This document shows, piece by piece, positions 13,860 to 21,056 of a stretch of DNA of 27,288 nt. A program made the translations under genes and the position numbers. Below the pieces are notes generated by a model. It was not told the DNA's origin, did not search any database, and saw only the letters and a program-made list of their open reading frames with translations. Each line of letters opens with the position of its first letter. Positions within the stretch are counted from its first letter, which is position 1. Source of the DNA: a virus. Location: positions 1 to 27,288 of the IMG/VR virus record IMGVR_UViG_3300031565_000293, one strand, 5' to 3'.

Positions 13860-15553
13860 CCGACAAGAAAGCGTACCGTCCTCGTTGGCAGGACACCCCC
13901 GGTTACAAGACCGTTGTCGATGACAAGTCGACAAAAGGCATTTTGCCGTCTCAGTTGGAAAACAAGACGGACACGGGACAAAGCCGGTTGGACTCTGCGT
14001 GGCCTGTCGCTCCTGGCGTCGCCCGCGAAAAAGAGCGCGCCCTCCCTTTGCCGTCGGGACACAGCGAGCAACGAGAAAAGAAGGTTGGACCTACTACGGT
14101 CAACAAACCCGACAAGGTTCCGTTCCGCACTTTGAGTGTTCCTGGTCAGGAGTACGGACATCCCGTCAAGTACGACTACAACGGAGTCACACGGCGCCCT
14201 GGTATCACAGGTGCTGAAGACGAAGACCACACAGCGGGATCGGTTCTCCCTGAAAAGCGGCAGAACAAGTTGCCTCCGGCATACCGGAAGCAAAAGAGTC
14301 TTGATTACCTCAAGAACCCTTCAAAGAAGACCGAAAGCCGTCAGCGTTACCAAACCCGTGGGAAGTTCGATCCACAGGCCAAAAAATACCGAGAGTATTA
14401 CCGGCAGTACCCCGGTCGCTACAAGCGACGTGGACAGAGCCCGTATGGCACCGCTGCGGAGCGCACGAAGGCATGGCGTGAGGAGCAGGGACAAGACGCA
14501 AAGTCCAAAGGTATCTCCAGAGAGGAGCAGGCCAAACGTCGTAAGGACAAGCCTTTGCGTACCCGTACCAAGCCACCGTCGGGGTCTACCTCCAAGACCT
14601 ACGCCAGTGAGAATCTGATGGCAGACTGGGAGATGCTGGGTGCGAACTACCCTCTTGATTGGAACACCACCACCAAGAAGACCGAAGCCCCCAATCAGTT
14701 AGATCAGAACTACGGGAAGGGGCAGTCCCGAGACACGGGCGTCCCTCGTACTTCGCCAGGCAAACAAAAGGGCGAATCGCAGCGGGCTCCTGACCTTCAC
14801 GGAAAGCATCAGCCAGGTTTGTTCACGCAACACATCCCACCGGCTGCTGGGATGCCCAATGTTCAGGTCAACAACCCGACTTCAGGATCTGGGAAAGTCA
14901 TCCCGTTGTCGTTCACGACGGATTTGGTGAACAACACCCAGCAGATCCCCGACGGTCGGCAGCACACCTACGAACGGAACAACAACTTCCAGGTGAAGCA
15001 AGCGGCGACGATGGCGGAAATCCTTGACCGGGTTGACGAGGAGATTCGTCTAAAGGCCAGGGAACGTCGGGCGACTTTGGTCCGAACCGACACCAAGAAC
15101 TGGATGTGGCATTGGAAGTCCGGTCGATGGCTCGTCAAAGTTCAAGCCTACAAGAAGGGCAGCGCGAAGAACCTCAACAAGCTCAATCTGCGGATCGCTT
15201 GCAATTGTCCCTTTTGGCAGTGGCAAGGGCCGGAGCATTGGGCTCGACAGGGGAACTACCTCTTAGGACGCCCCAGAGGCTCAGCAGCGGACCCCAAAGT
15301 CCGTGACCCGGCTCACCGTCATCCTGTCTGCAAGCACGTCTACGCGGTCCTCAAACAGTCTGAAGAGTTCTTCGTTCGCCCGAAGAAGTCACCCCTTCGG
15401 AAGCTGGGTTCGCGGTTTTCCGTCGATAGCGCGGCCTCAATTGAGATCGAAGTCGTGTCGCAGCCAAATCCAGCGCGTGTAGCGCAAGTCTATTTGGAGA
15501 AGCAACTCATCCGCAGAGTGGCTGCTCGGTATCTTGAAGAGAGGAATTCCTGA
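13856..15553 (+). CDS. Phage protein with C-terminal SWIM-type zinc motif
   Basis: A 565-residue protein; ATG 13856 overlaps the preceding stop as ATGA. The N-terminal ~330 residues are basic and low-complexity, rich in Lys, Arg, Gln, Tyr and Pro (KYREYYRQYPGRYKRRGQSP), and probably disordered. The C-terminal region has a WMWHWKSGRWLVKVQAYKK segment and the zinc ligands C449-x-C451 and C492-x-H494, i.e. the CxC...CxH arrangement of SWIM domains with a ~40-residue Trp/Gly-rich spacer (CPFWQWQGPEHWARQGNYLLG). SWIM motifs bind DNA or protein. I recall the same extended motif in other large-phage proteins. The C-terminus ends RRVAARYLEERNS, sharing a tag with the previous gene. A DNA-associated virion role is inferred. 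Confidence 0.75.
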   Translation: MTDKKAYRPRWQDTPGYKTVVDDKSTKGILPSQLENKTDTGQSRLDSAWPVAPGVAREKERALPLPSGHSEQREKKVGPTTVNKPDKVPFRTLSVPGQEYGHPVKYDYNGVTRRPGITGAEDEDHTAGSVLPEKRQNKLPPAYRKQKSLDYLKNPSKKTESRQRYQTRGKFDPQAKKYREYYRQYPGRYKRRGQSPYGTAAERTKAWREEQGQDAKSKGISREEQAKRRKDKPLRTRTKPPSGSTSKTYASENLMADWEMLGANYPLDWNTTTKKTEAPNQLDQNYGKGQSRDTGVPRTSPGKQKGESQRAPDLHGKHQPGLFTQHIPPAAGMPNVQVNNPTSGSGKVIPLSFTTDLVNNTQQIPDGRQHTYERNNNFQVKQAATMAEILDRVDEEIRLKARERRATLVRTDTKNWMWHWKSGRWLVKVQAYKKGSAKNLNKLNLRIACNCPFWQWQGPEHWARQGNYLLGRPRGSAADPKVRDPAHRHPVCKHVYAVLKQSEEFFVRPKKSPLRKLGSRFSVDSAASIEIEVVSQPNPARVAQVYLEKQLIRRVAARYLEERNS

Positions 15554-15939
15554 TGCCTACCTACAGCTACGAATGTGATCCCTGCGAAAGCCAATTTGAA
15601 GAGATGGTGTCCATGGCTTTGTACAAAGAGCCCCAGCCTTGCCCCGAATGCGGGACGATGGCCAAACGGATCTTGGGAGACAGGGCTCCGGGCATGGTGT
15701 TCAAAGGTGATTCTTGGGCTTCCAAGAATGGACGCGTTGCGGGACAGATGGCGGAGCGCCGTCGGAAGGCCGGCATCAAGCAGCACGAGCTGAAGATGGA
15801 TGGTGCTGTTCCCTCACTAGCGCCCAACGTCGGTGGAGAGCGCACGGCGTCTTGGAGTGATGCTGCCAAGCTCGCCAAAGACAAGGGTAAGGACACGAGC
15901 GGTTACGAAAAACTAGCTCGTAAGGAGAATTCTGCATGA
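15553..15939 (+). CDS. FmdB-type zinc ribbon protein
   Basis: A 128-residue protein whose first 40 residues are a FmdB-like zinc ribbon: MPTYSYECDPC with C8-x2-C11, then CPEC with C30-x2-C33, followed by AKRILGDRAPGM. Such domains bind zinc and are common as small regulatory or structural proteins in bacteria and large phages. The rest is basic and helical (AERRRKAGIKQHELK, AKLAKDKGKDTSGYEKLARK). The start overlaps the preceding stop (TGATG) and the end overlaps the next start (ATGA), so it is embedded in the virion operon. The exact role is unknown. Confidence 0.85.
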   Translation: MPTYSYECDPCESQFEEMVSMALYKEPQPCPECGTMAKRILGDRAPGMVFKGDSWASKNGRVAGQMAERRRKAGIKQHELKMDGAVPSLAPNVGGERTASWSDAAKLAKDKGKDTSGYEKLARKENSA

Positions 15940-16703
15940 GCGCTGCGATCCCAATCCCAAGCATTCTGGACCGTTCTGCTGGGTACATGACCGTTCAATG
16001 GAAGAACGATCCTGACATCCTGGGGTACCGAGTTCGGGTAGCGGACTCGTTGAACAACGCCTACGGGCCGTTCAACGGTGTTGTGCCGTCAGCAGGAGTT
16101 GGGACCGAAGCCATTTTTGATGTGCGACGTGGCCAAGCCAGTCGATCCAAAGCGATTCGGTTGAAAGGTCTTGGGGCTGCTGCGGACACCACTCGTGGTC
16201 AGACTCGGTACACGTTTGATCCAAACGAGTATTTCGATCCGCCCACGACGACGGTTGTCCCTCCTGACAACCAACTCATTTTCATGCGAGTTCAAGTTCG
16301 CACGACGGCGAACCCTGTCTTTCCTGGTGGAGCTTTCCCAGGGACGTTCGATGCGGCGAACCAATCGAACATCCTCATCGTCCAGAACCCGGGGTTCTTC
16401 TCGGTCCCCGCTCCGGCATTGACGGTGTACGGTACGGCCCCTCTCATCGCTACAGCGTTGCCTGGTTTGCCGGCCCCACCTGAAGCGATGGTGTTCCACG
16501 TCCCAGGTAGTGGCGAAGGAGTGGTTGTCACCAACCACGGAGTTGCTCCGCTGTTGTTGGCGGTTGGTAACAACCAACCGATGATCATCGTGGCCCCAGG
16601 AGCTTCGATCTACCCGGCCGGTGGCATGGGAGATCAGCTCATTGTTTGCTCTGCCACTGGAAATCCCGACTTCTCCATGTTCATCGCCACCATCAATGGA
16701 TAG
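15936..16703 (+). CDS. Probable virion protein of unknown function, beta-rich
   Basis: A 255-residue protein. ATG 15936 overlaps the previous stop and has GGAGAATTC at 15924-15932 as ribosome-binding site. The N-terminal part (YMTVQWKNDPDILGYRVRVADS) resembles a fibronectin-III-like strand pattern. The remainder is rich in Pro, Gly, Val and Thr with alternating hydrophobic residues (VVVTNHGVAPLLLAVGNNQP), typical of beta-structured virion proteins. No catalytic motif and no certain family. It closes the tightly overlapping operon; the intergenic leader that follows separates it from the paralogue trio. Confidence 0.6.
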   Translation: MSAAIPIPSILDRSAGYMTVQWKNDPDILGYRVRVADSLNNAYGPFNGVVPSAGVGTEAIFDVRRGQASRSKAIRLKGLGAAADTTRGQTRYTFDPNEYFDPPTTTVVPPDNQLIFMRVQVRTTANPVFPGGAFPGTFDAANQSNILIVQNPGFFSVPAPALTVYGTAPLIATALPGLPAPPEAMVFHVPGSGEGVVVTNHGVAPLLLAVGNNQPMIIVAPGASIYPAGGMGDQLIVCSATGNPDFSMFIATING

Positions 16704-16790
16704 GCGCCTTTGGCGCATTATCAATAGTCAGTCTATAGCTTCTCTCTTTACAGGAGAGAACCCGTTTTTTGGGTCTCGGGAGAATTCAAG
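16704..16790 (+). promoter_or_regulatory. Structured 87-bp leader with hairpins and possible terminator
   Basis: Three hairpins follow one another: GCGCC-ttt-GGCGC (16704-16716), TTCTCTC with GAGAGAA (16740-16746 with 16754-16760), and ACCC-gtttttt-GGGT (16760-16763 with 16771-16774). The second is followed after CCCG by six T residues, which could make it a weak intrinsic terminator. Between the first two is TCAATAGTCAGTCTATAGC, where GTCTATAGC (16731-16739) also occurs before the gene at 8603. The block may end the upstream transcript and start a new one for the paralogue genes. Confidence 0.45.
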
Positions 16791-16795
16791 ATGCC
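16777..16795 (+). repeat. 19-bp ribosome-binding leader, copy 1
   Basis: CGGGAGAATTCAAGATGCC spans the ribosome-binding site and first codons of the first paralogue. An exact copy occurs at 17459-17477 before the second paralogue, and the core GGAGAATTC also precedes the gene at 15936. It is probably part of the duplicated unit. Confidence 0.85.
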
Positions 16796-17453
16796 ATTTA
16801 TCATCATGCGTCGAACCGACATCCCCAACGGGATCCTTCAGGTCATCGATCTCAAGCCCAACACCTCGCAGCGGAGTTTCATCTACGATCCCGGTGACGG
16901 GCAGTCTGGGTACATCCGCAACATTCCAGCGAGTGACACGGTACTCACGACGGGCGTGGGTCCGGTTGTGACCAACCGGGACTACTGTGGGCTTGCTGCG
17001 TACCTTCTCGACAATGTTGAGGATTCAAGCGGTACCGCCATCCTGGCAGCGGTCGCCAATGCGGCTGCGACTGCCATCCTGGCGATCCCTGTGGCGGGCA
17101 CGGATCTGACTCTGGCCATCGTGGATGCGGCCCTTGTGACCGCAGGTGCCACGGCAGGCACAGGGTTGGAGACCGGTCTTTCCACGGGGTTGTTCACCGA
17201 ACTTCTGAATTTGATCCAAGGCAGCAAGTACCTCCTTCCTGGTGGTGCTGAAGTCGAGGATGTCGGCAACCTTTTCAACCCCACTCGGTTGGGTTCGTTC
17301 ACTTTCCTCACTCGGGTCTACTACCCCACAGGTGCTTTCAACATCTCCAACGGAGACGGAAACCTGTTCAACTACAAGCGCGCCGACTTCGAATACAACG
17401 GAGTCACTGGGCCTGCTGTAACCGTCTACGACGACACAGGCGTGGCCATCTAG
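16791..17453 (+). CDS. Tandem paralogue 1: probable virion protein
   Basis: A 220-residue protein, first of three neighbours that share the start MP(F/Y/Q)xx(I/L)VMRRTDIP, then LQVIDLKPNTSQRS, YDPGDGQSGYIRNI, and a C-terminal region with TGAFNISNGDGNLFNYK and TVYDDTG. The middle is Ala/Thr/Gly-rich and hydrophobic (about 80-130). No enzyme motif is seen. The composition and location just before the neck and fibre genes suggest a structural protein present in related forms. It is preceded by a structured leader and a strong GGGAG site 8 bp before ATG. Confidence 0.65.
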   Translation: MPFIIMRRTDIPNGILQVIDLKPNTSQRSFIYDPGDGQSGYIRNIPASDTVLTTGVGPVVTNRDYCGLAAYLLDNVEDSSGTAILAAVANAAATAILAIPVAGTDLTLAIVDAALVTAGATAGTGLETGLSTGLFTELLNLIQGSKYLLPGGAEVEDVGNLFNPTRLGSFTFLTRVYYPTGAFNISNGDGNLFNYKRADFEYNGVTGPAVTVYDDTGVAI

Positions 17454-17458
17454 GTCAA

Positions 17459-17477
17459 CGGGAGAATTCAAGATGCC
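17459..17477 (+). repeat. 19-bp ribosome-binding leader, copy 2
   Basis: Exact copy of the 19 bp at 16777-16795, covering the ribosome-binding site and first codons of the second paralogue. The third paralogue (18532) has a different leader (AAAGGATTAGAACG), so copies 1 and 2 share the more recent leader. Confidence 0.85.
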
Positions 17478-18519
17478 GTACATCATTATGAAGCGAAGCG
17501 ACATTCCGGTGGGAACGCTTCAGGTTTTGGACCTGACGCCCAACACCTCCAACCGGAATCTCATCTACGATCCGCCCGGACAGACCAAGTACATCGACCC
17601 TGTGCAAAACGACACAGCCGTCTACGCCCAACCGGCGGGTGGCGGTACGCCGCAGGTCATGTACACGGAGGTCAACGGTCTTGCAGGATGGATTGCCACC
17701 AACCTCAATGACGGAACCGGAGCCCCTGGCGTCGGCACCACCACCGTCGTCATTGGCACAGAGGCACCCGGCGATACCGTCACGGTAGGCGCTTTCGTGT
17801 TTGCTGCGGTTGCAGGTGCACGGACCTCTGGAAGCAACGATTTCAGTTTGGCGTCGGGCACCGCGGCAGGGATCGCATTGGACCTTGCAGCAGCCATCAA
17901 CGACCCCGCAAACCATAGTGGTTTGTTGGAAGCGACGGCTGATGCTGTGGCAGTTGGCGCTGTTGTGACGATCATTGCCAACGCGGACGGAACTGCTGGC
18001 AACTTGGTGCTGGCCGCCAGCAACGCGGTTGCGTTTGTGGTTGCTGGTATGGCTGGTGGTGTGGATGCTGGGTCACTGAGTGCGGCGGATGTGAACGCCA
18101 GTGCAGTAGCCATCTTGGCTCTGTACGCCTACGGAGACCTTACGGCAGCGGCTGGCGCACTTGACCTGGCTACTGTCAACGGTGTCCTGCTCGGTGGTGC
18201 TGTCCTCACGGCGGCGCAACTCCTCGACGTTCTTGATGTCCTGGCGGGTCGCATCTACGTGGTGCCTCGCGGTGTGCAGATCGACCAGGACGGAACTATC
18301 TGGGACGTGCAACCCGCTGTGGGTGCCGCTGGTGGTCCCGGTTTCGTGGCGGGTTCGCTGCGGAACATCTACTCCACGGGGTCGTTGACTCTTTCGTTCG
18401 CAATGGGCGAGCTTGAGGGTTTCACCGATTCTGCCTTCATTTACGCGGGTGTCGCAGGCACTCCCAACGGAGAGGCCGTCGCTGTCTACAACGACGACGG
18501 AACCCTCTACACGCCGTAA
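17473..18519 (+). CDS. Tandem paralogue 2 with inserted phage repeat domain
   Basis: A 348-residue protein, paralogous at both ends to its neighbours (MPYIIMKRSDIP, LQVLDLTPNTSNRN, YDPPGQTKYI; C-terminal TVYND-type ending AVAVYNDDGTLYTP). It is ~125 residues longer because of an extra domain at about residues 88-195: GDTVTVGAFVFAAVAG, NDFSLASGTAAGIALDLAAAIN, VTIIANADGTAGNLVLAAS and GGVDAGS. This order matches the beta-rich domain that recurs in many phage tail and structural proteins (GDTVTV..F...., T..A..LA.AIN, A..GTAGN, S...GG.D). So this copy gained a domain after duplication, or its neighbours lost one. It is preceded by the duplicated 19-bp leader. Confidence 0.65.
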   Translation: MPYIIMKRSDIPVGTLQVLDLTPNTSNRNLIYDPPGQTKYIDPVQNDTAVYAQPAGGGTPQVMYTEVNGLAGWIATNLNDGTGAPGVGTTTVVIGTEAPGDTVTVGAFVFAAVAGARTSGSNDFSLASGTAAGIALDLAAAINDPANHSGLLEATADAVAVGAVVTIIANADGTAGNLVLAASNAVAFVVAGMAGGVDAGSLSAADVNASAVAILALYAYGDLTAAAGALDLATVNGVLLGGAVLTAAQLLDVLDVLAGRIYVVPRGVQIDQDGTIWDVQPAVGAAGGPGFVAGSLRNIYSTGSLTLSFAMGELEGFTDSAFIYAGVAGTPNGEAVAVYNDDGTLYTP

Positions 18520-18531
18520 AGGATTAGAACG

Positions 18532-19203
18532 ATGCCACAAGTCTTCTTGGTAATGCGTCGAACTGACATCCCCGAAGAGGAGATGCAGGTCGTAGATCTC
18601 AAACCCAACACTTCCCAGAGGAACTACGTCCTCACGCCTCCGGGCCAATCGGGATACATTCACAACATTCCGGCACCCGCCATCGCGGCGAGTGTGGCAG
18701 CCGGACCTCCAGTTGCAGCTACGGCTGACCTGACGGGTCTTGCGGCTTACCTGATCGGTAACCTCGACACGACTGCTGGCGTAGGCGGAGCGGTATACAC
18801 CGGCGCTCAGGCAGACGCAGCGGCTGGTGCTTTGGTGGCCATCGCTCAAGCGGGCACGGTGCTCGACGCAGCGGCCGTGGATGCTATTTTGGCAGTCTTT
18901 GTGGCTGGCACCTCCCTCTCGGGAGGCGGCTCAACAGGCGTCCTCAGCGAGCTTCTGAGCGTCATGGCGGGCAATGGCTACATGATTGAAGCCGGTACTG
19001 AAATCTCAGACGGTGGCGGTTTGTTCGCTGGTCGTGTGGGTGATTTTGTTGAAGGTGTTTACAAGCAGCTTTACGACACTGGGTCGTTCAACATCTCCAA
19101 TGGTGAGGGGAACATCTTTCGCTACAAGCAAGCGACGTTCACCTACCTTGACGTTCAGGGCGCTGCTCTGACCGTCTACTCGGCTACCGGCACTCTGCTC
19201 TAA
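18532..19203 (+). CDS. Tandem paralogue 3: probable virion protein
   Basis: A 223-residue protein related to the two preceding ones: LVMRRTDIPEEEMQVVDLKP, NTSQRNYVLTPPGQSGYIHN and C-terminal TGSFNISNGEGNIFRYKQ. It is closer to paralogue 1 than to paralogue 2 in both end regions and lacks the inserted domain. The middle is Ala/Gly/Thr-rich (about 50-150). The start is supported by AAAGGA 5-10 bp upstream. A strong hairpin follows the gene. Confidence 0.65.
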   Translation: MPQVFLVMRRTDIPEEEMQVVDLKPNTSQRNYVLTPPGQSGYIHNIPAPAIAASVAAGPPVAATADLTGLAAYLIGNLDTTAGVGGAVYTGAQADAAAGALVAIAQAGTVLDAAAVDAILAVFVAGTSLSGGGSTGVLSELLSVMAGNGYMIEAGTEISDGGGLFAGRVGDFVEGVYKQLYDTGSFNISNGEGNIFRYKQATFTYLDVQGAALTVYSATGTLL

Positions 19204-19226
19204 GTCTGGGGGCTATGGCCCTCTCC

Positions 19227-19248
19227 TCCCCCCTCTTGCGAGGGGGGA
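19227..19248 (+). terminator. Strong hairpin after paralogue 3, possible terminator
   Basis: TCCCCCCTC (19227-19235) pairs with GAGGGGGGA (19240-19248), a 9-bp stem closed by TTGC, 24 bp after the stop of paralogue 3. No T-run follows (ATGGTCAAATT), so it is either a factor-dependent terminator, an mRNA-stabilising 3' structure or an attenuator before the next gene. Confidence 0.5.
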
Positions 19249-19272
19249 TGGTCAAATTCAAGGAAATGAACA

Positions 19273-19515
19273 ATGGAAAAAACAGATGGATATGAAACGT
19301 CGGACCTCTACTACGCCGCATATTTGAAAGTGGCGGGGGTTCTCCTTCAAGAGACTGTCCGAAAAAAGGGTCGAGTGTTTTTCGTGTTTGAAAACCAGCC
19401 CACCATCAAGGAACTCAAGACGCAGTATTTCAACCGCCAAAGCAAGGTGGCTGCGTTGTCCTATGCGGACGAGATCAAGGCCATGAAGGCTTTGACACAC
19501 GACGCGATGGGGTAA
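19273..19515 (+). CDS. DUF5659-like small protein
   Basis: An 80-residue protein with the order of conserved features I associate with DUF5659: SDLYYAAYLKVAGVLLQE, RVFFVFEN, then a helical part with QYFNRQSKVAALSYADEIKAMKAL. Proteins of this kind are frequent in phages and of unknown function. ATG 19273 follows AAGGAAATG at 19260-19268. It is followed by the unknown gene at 19525 with TAAGGTG as ribosome-binding site. Confidence 0.65.
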   Translation: MEKTDGYETSDLYYAAYLKVAGVLLQETVRKKGRVFFVFENQPTIKELKTQYFNRQSKVAALSYADEIKAMKALTHDAMG

Positions 19516-19524
19516 GGTGAAACC

Positions 19525-20049
19525 ATGAGACTCGGCCAACTTATCGACTCAAATTCTGGGGAGGGCGGTCAACACGACCAACTTCAACGTCTGGTTGCAG
19601 AGGGTCGAGCAAAGCAGGCTGAGATTCATTTGATTGCGCCACAAGCGCGTAACGCCATCCGGGCAGAGATTATCCCTCAAATCGAAGAGGCCGTGACGAG
19701 CATGGAAACGCTCAACGCCGTCACGGATACGATGGTCGTGGAGATCGAATCCGCGTTCAAAAACAAGAACCAAGTCTACACCCGGCTGATTCGTTACAAA
19801 TCCATCGACCAATCGGACTCTCAGTTTGAAAAAGACCTCATTGCCGCCATGGGCGAGTGGCAACACTCGACTGCTCAAACTCTGGCCGATGGCAACAAGC
19901 CGGGAGAAAATAAGCAAGAGGTCACCCTCAAGGTCGAAATCGAGAACGTGCCTTCTCCGGCCGAAGTGGAACTACGGGACACAGACACGACCGAGACGAT
20001 CGAGGTGGCCCCAGAGTCACCGTTCGATCTCGTCGACATAAGACTTTGA
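19525..20049 (+). CDS. Phage protein of unknown function, helical with acidic tail
   Basis: A 174-residue protein. Residues ~15-120 are predominantly helical and charged (QLQRLVAEGRAKQAEIHLI, IPQIEEAVTSMETLNAVTDT), possibly a coiled coil. The last ~45 residues switch to acidic, beta-like sequence (VTLKVEIENVPSPAEVELRD, DTTETIEVAPESPFDLVDIRL). No family was recognised. The Shine-Dalgarno site AAGGTG overlaps the previous stop. It sits between a DUF5659-like gene and a neck-like gene, so a role in the virion or its assembly is plausible but unproven. Confidence 0.6.
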   Translation: MRLGQLIDSNSGEGGQHDQLQRLVAEGRAKQAEIHLIAPQARNAIRAEIIPQIEEAVTSMETLNAVTDTMVVEIESAFKNKNQVYTRLIRYKSIDQSDSQFEKDLIAAMGEWQHSTAQTLADGNKPGENKQEVTLKVEIENVPSPAEVELRDTDTTETIEVAPESPFDLVDIRL

Positions 20050-20052
20050 GGT

Positions 20053-20961
20053 ATGGGCGTTTGCTACAACACCGGGACCGAACTCGGCCGGAATGACCTG
20101 AAGGTCTATCTGGTCGATGAGTACGGCACCCCCTGCAACGCAGCCTCCATCACCTACAGCATCTACTACCTTGACGAAACCGTGGGATACCCCGGTACCG
20201 AAGTCCTGGTAGGCCCCGCAAACCGAACTCCCGTCAACCCATCGGTCGGTGAGTATTTTGCGGCTTTGTTGATTCCCCCAGGAGCCAGCGTAGGTGACTA
20301 CCGGATTCGGTGGAAATTCATCAAGAGCGTTGGTGACGAAGAACAGGAAGTCGTGCAGGATTTCGGCGTAACCGATCCTGCAACTGGATCGTCCGGGGAA
20401 CGGGTTTACACGCAATGTGAGGCGGACTTCATCAACAAGTTCCGTGTTGTGTTGCGAGACAACAACCCAGACAGGAACTACCACTTCCGTCCTCCTGAGC
20501 AGGAGAGCGTGGTTGGATCGTACAACCGGGTCTTCGGGTACGTGTGGGAAGATTACGAGCTTCTTTGCTACCTCCAACTCGGGCTCGATTACTGGAACTC
20601 TTTTCCGCCGGAGACGGATTCGTTCCGCTCGTTGAACGACATCTGTACGCGGAAGCCTTCTTGGAGAGCCAACATCATTTGGGCAGCCACGGTTCACGCC
20701 ATGTTTGCGTTGACGACAAACGCGATCCACGACGAATTTGACTATTCGATTGGTGGGATTTCGCTGTCGATTGAGAAGTCCTCCAAGTACCAAAGTCTCA
20801 AGGACAACGCCGAACAGCAGTTCACGAAGGCCACTGAGGCCAAGTTGCAGACGGTGAAGTTCATTCGGGGACTACGCCAGCCCAAATTCGGCTTCGGAAT
20901 TCGATCCAGCTTTGGTCCAAATGTCGGCCGAGGCGTTTTGAGTCCGAGAAGTTTTATCTGA
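20053..20961 (+). CDS. Virion protein, neck/connector-like, with N-terminal Ig-like domain
   Basis: A 302-residue protein. Residues ~10-115 look like an Ig-like beta-sandwich (NDLKVYLVDEYGTPCNAASI, GEYFAALLIPPGASVGDYRI). Residues ~125-300 contain VVLRDNNPDRNYHFRPP, VFGYVWEDYELLCYLQLGLD and WNSFPPETD, followed by helices and IGGISLSIEKSSKYQSLKDN. I recall this second part as conserved in the virion genes of many tailed phages, where it sits near head-tail joining genes; the precise role is inferred. The 95 bp after it, up to ATG 21057, carry no gene, a GGGATCCC palindrome at about 21026-21033 and no obvious ribosome-binding site for the next gene. Confidence 0.7.
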   Translation: MGVCYNTGTELGRNDLKVYLVDEYGTPCNAASITYSIYYLDETVGYPGTEVLVGPANRTPVNPSVGEYFAALLIPPGASVGDYRIRWKFIKSVGDEEQEVVQDFGVTDPATGSSGERVYTQCEADFINKFRVVLRDNNPDRNYHFRPPEQESVVGSYNRVFGYVWEDYELLCYLQLGLDYWNSFPPETDSFRSLNDICTRKPSWRANIIWAATVHAMFALTTNAIHDEFDYSIGGISLSIEKSSKYQSLKDNAEQQFTKATEAKLQTVKFIRGLRQPKFGFGIRSSFGPNVGRGVLSPRSFI

Positions 20962-21056
20962 TGTGGTGTGTTTTGCTGGTGTCCGGCGGTTAGTCGGTAT
21001 TCGGCCAATAGGACGACGTAGGTAGGGATCCCTCTCCTTGGGCCCTCTCCTGCGCC

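Noticed and set aside
15924-17468. GAATTC repeated before several starts as cloning-vector or adaptor remnants
   Set aside because: The sites are part of natural Shine-Dalgarno leaders (GGAGAATTC) at proper spacing, and the surrounding sequence is continuous phage coding DNA.
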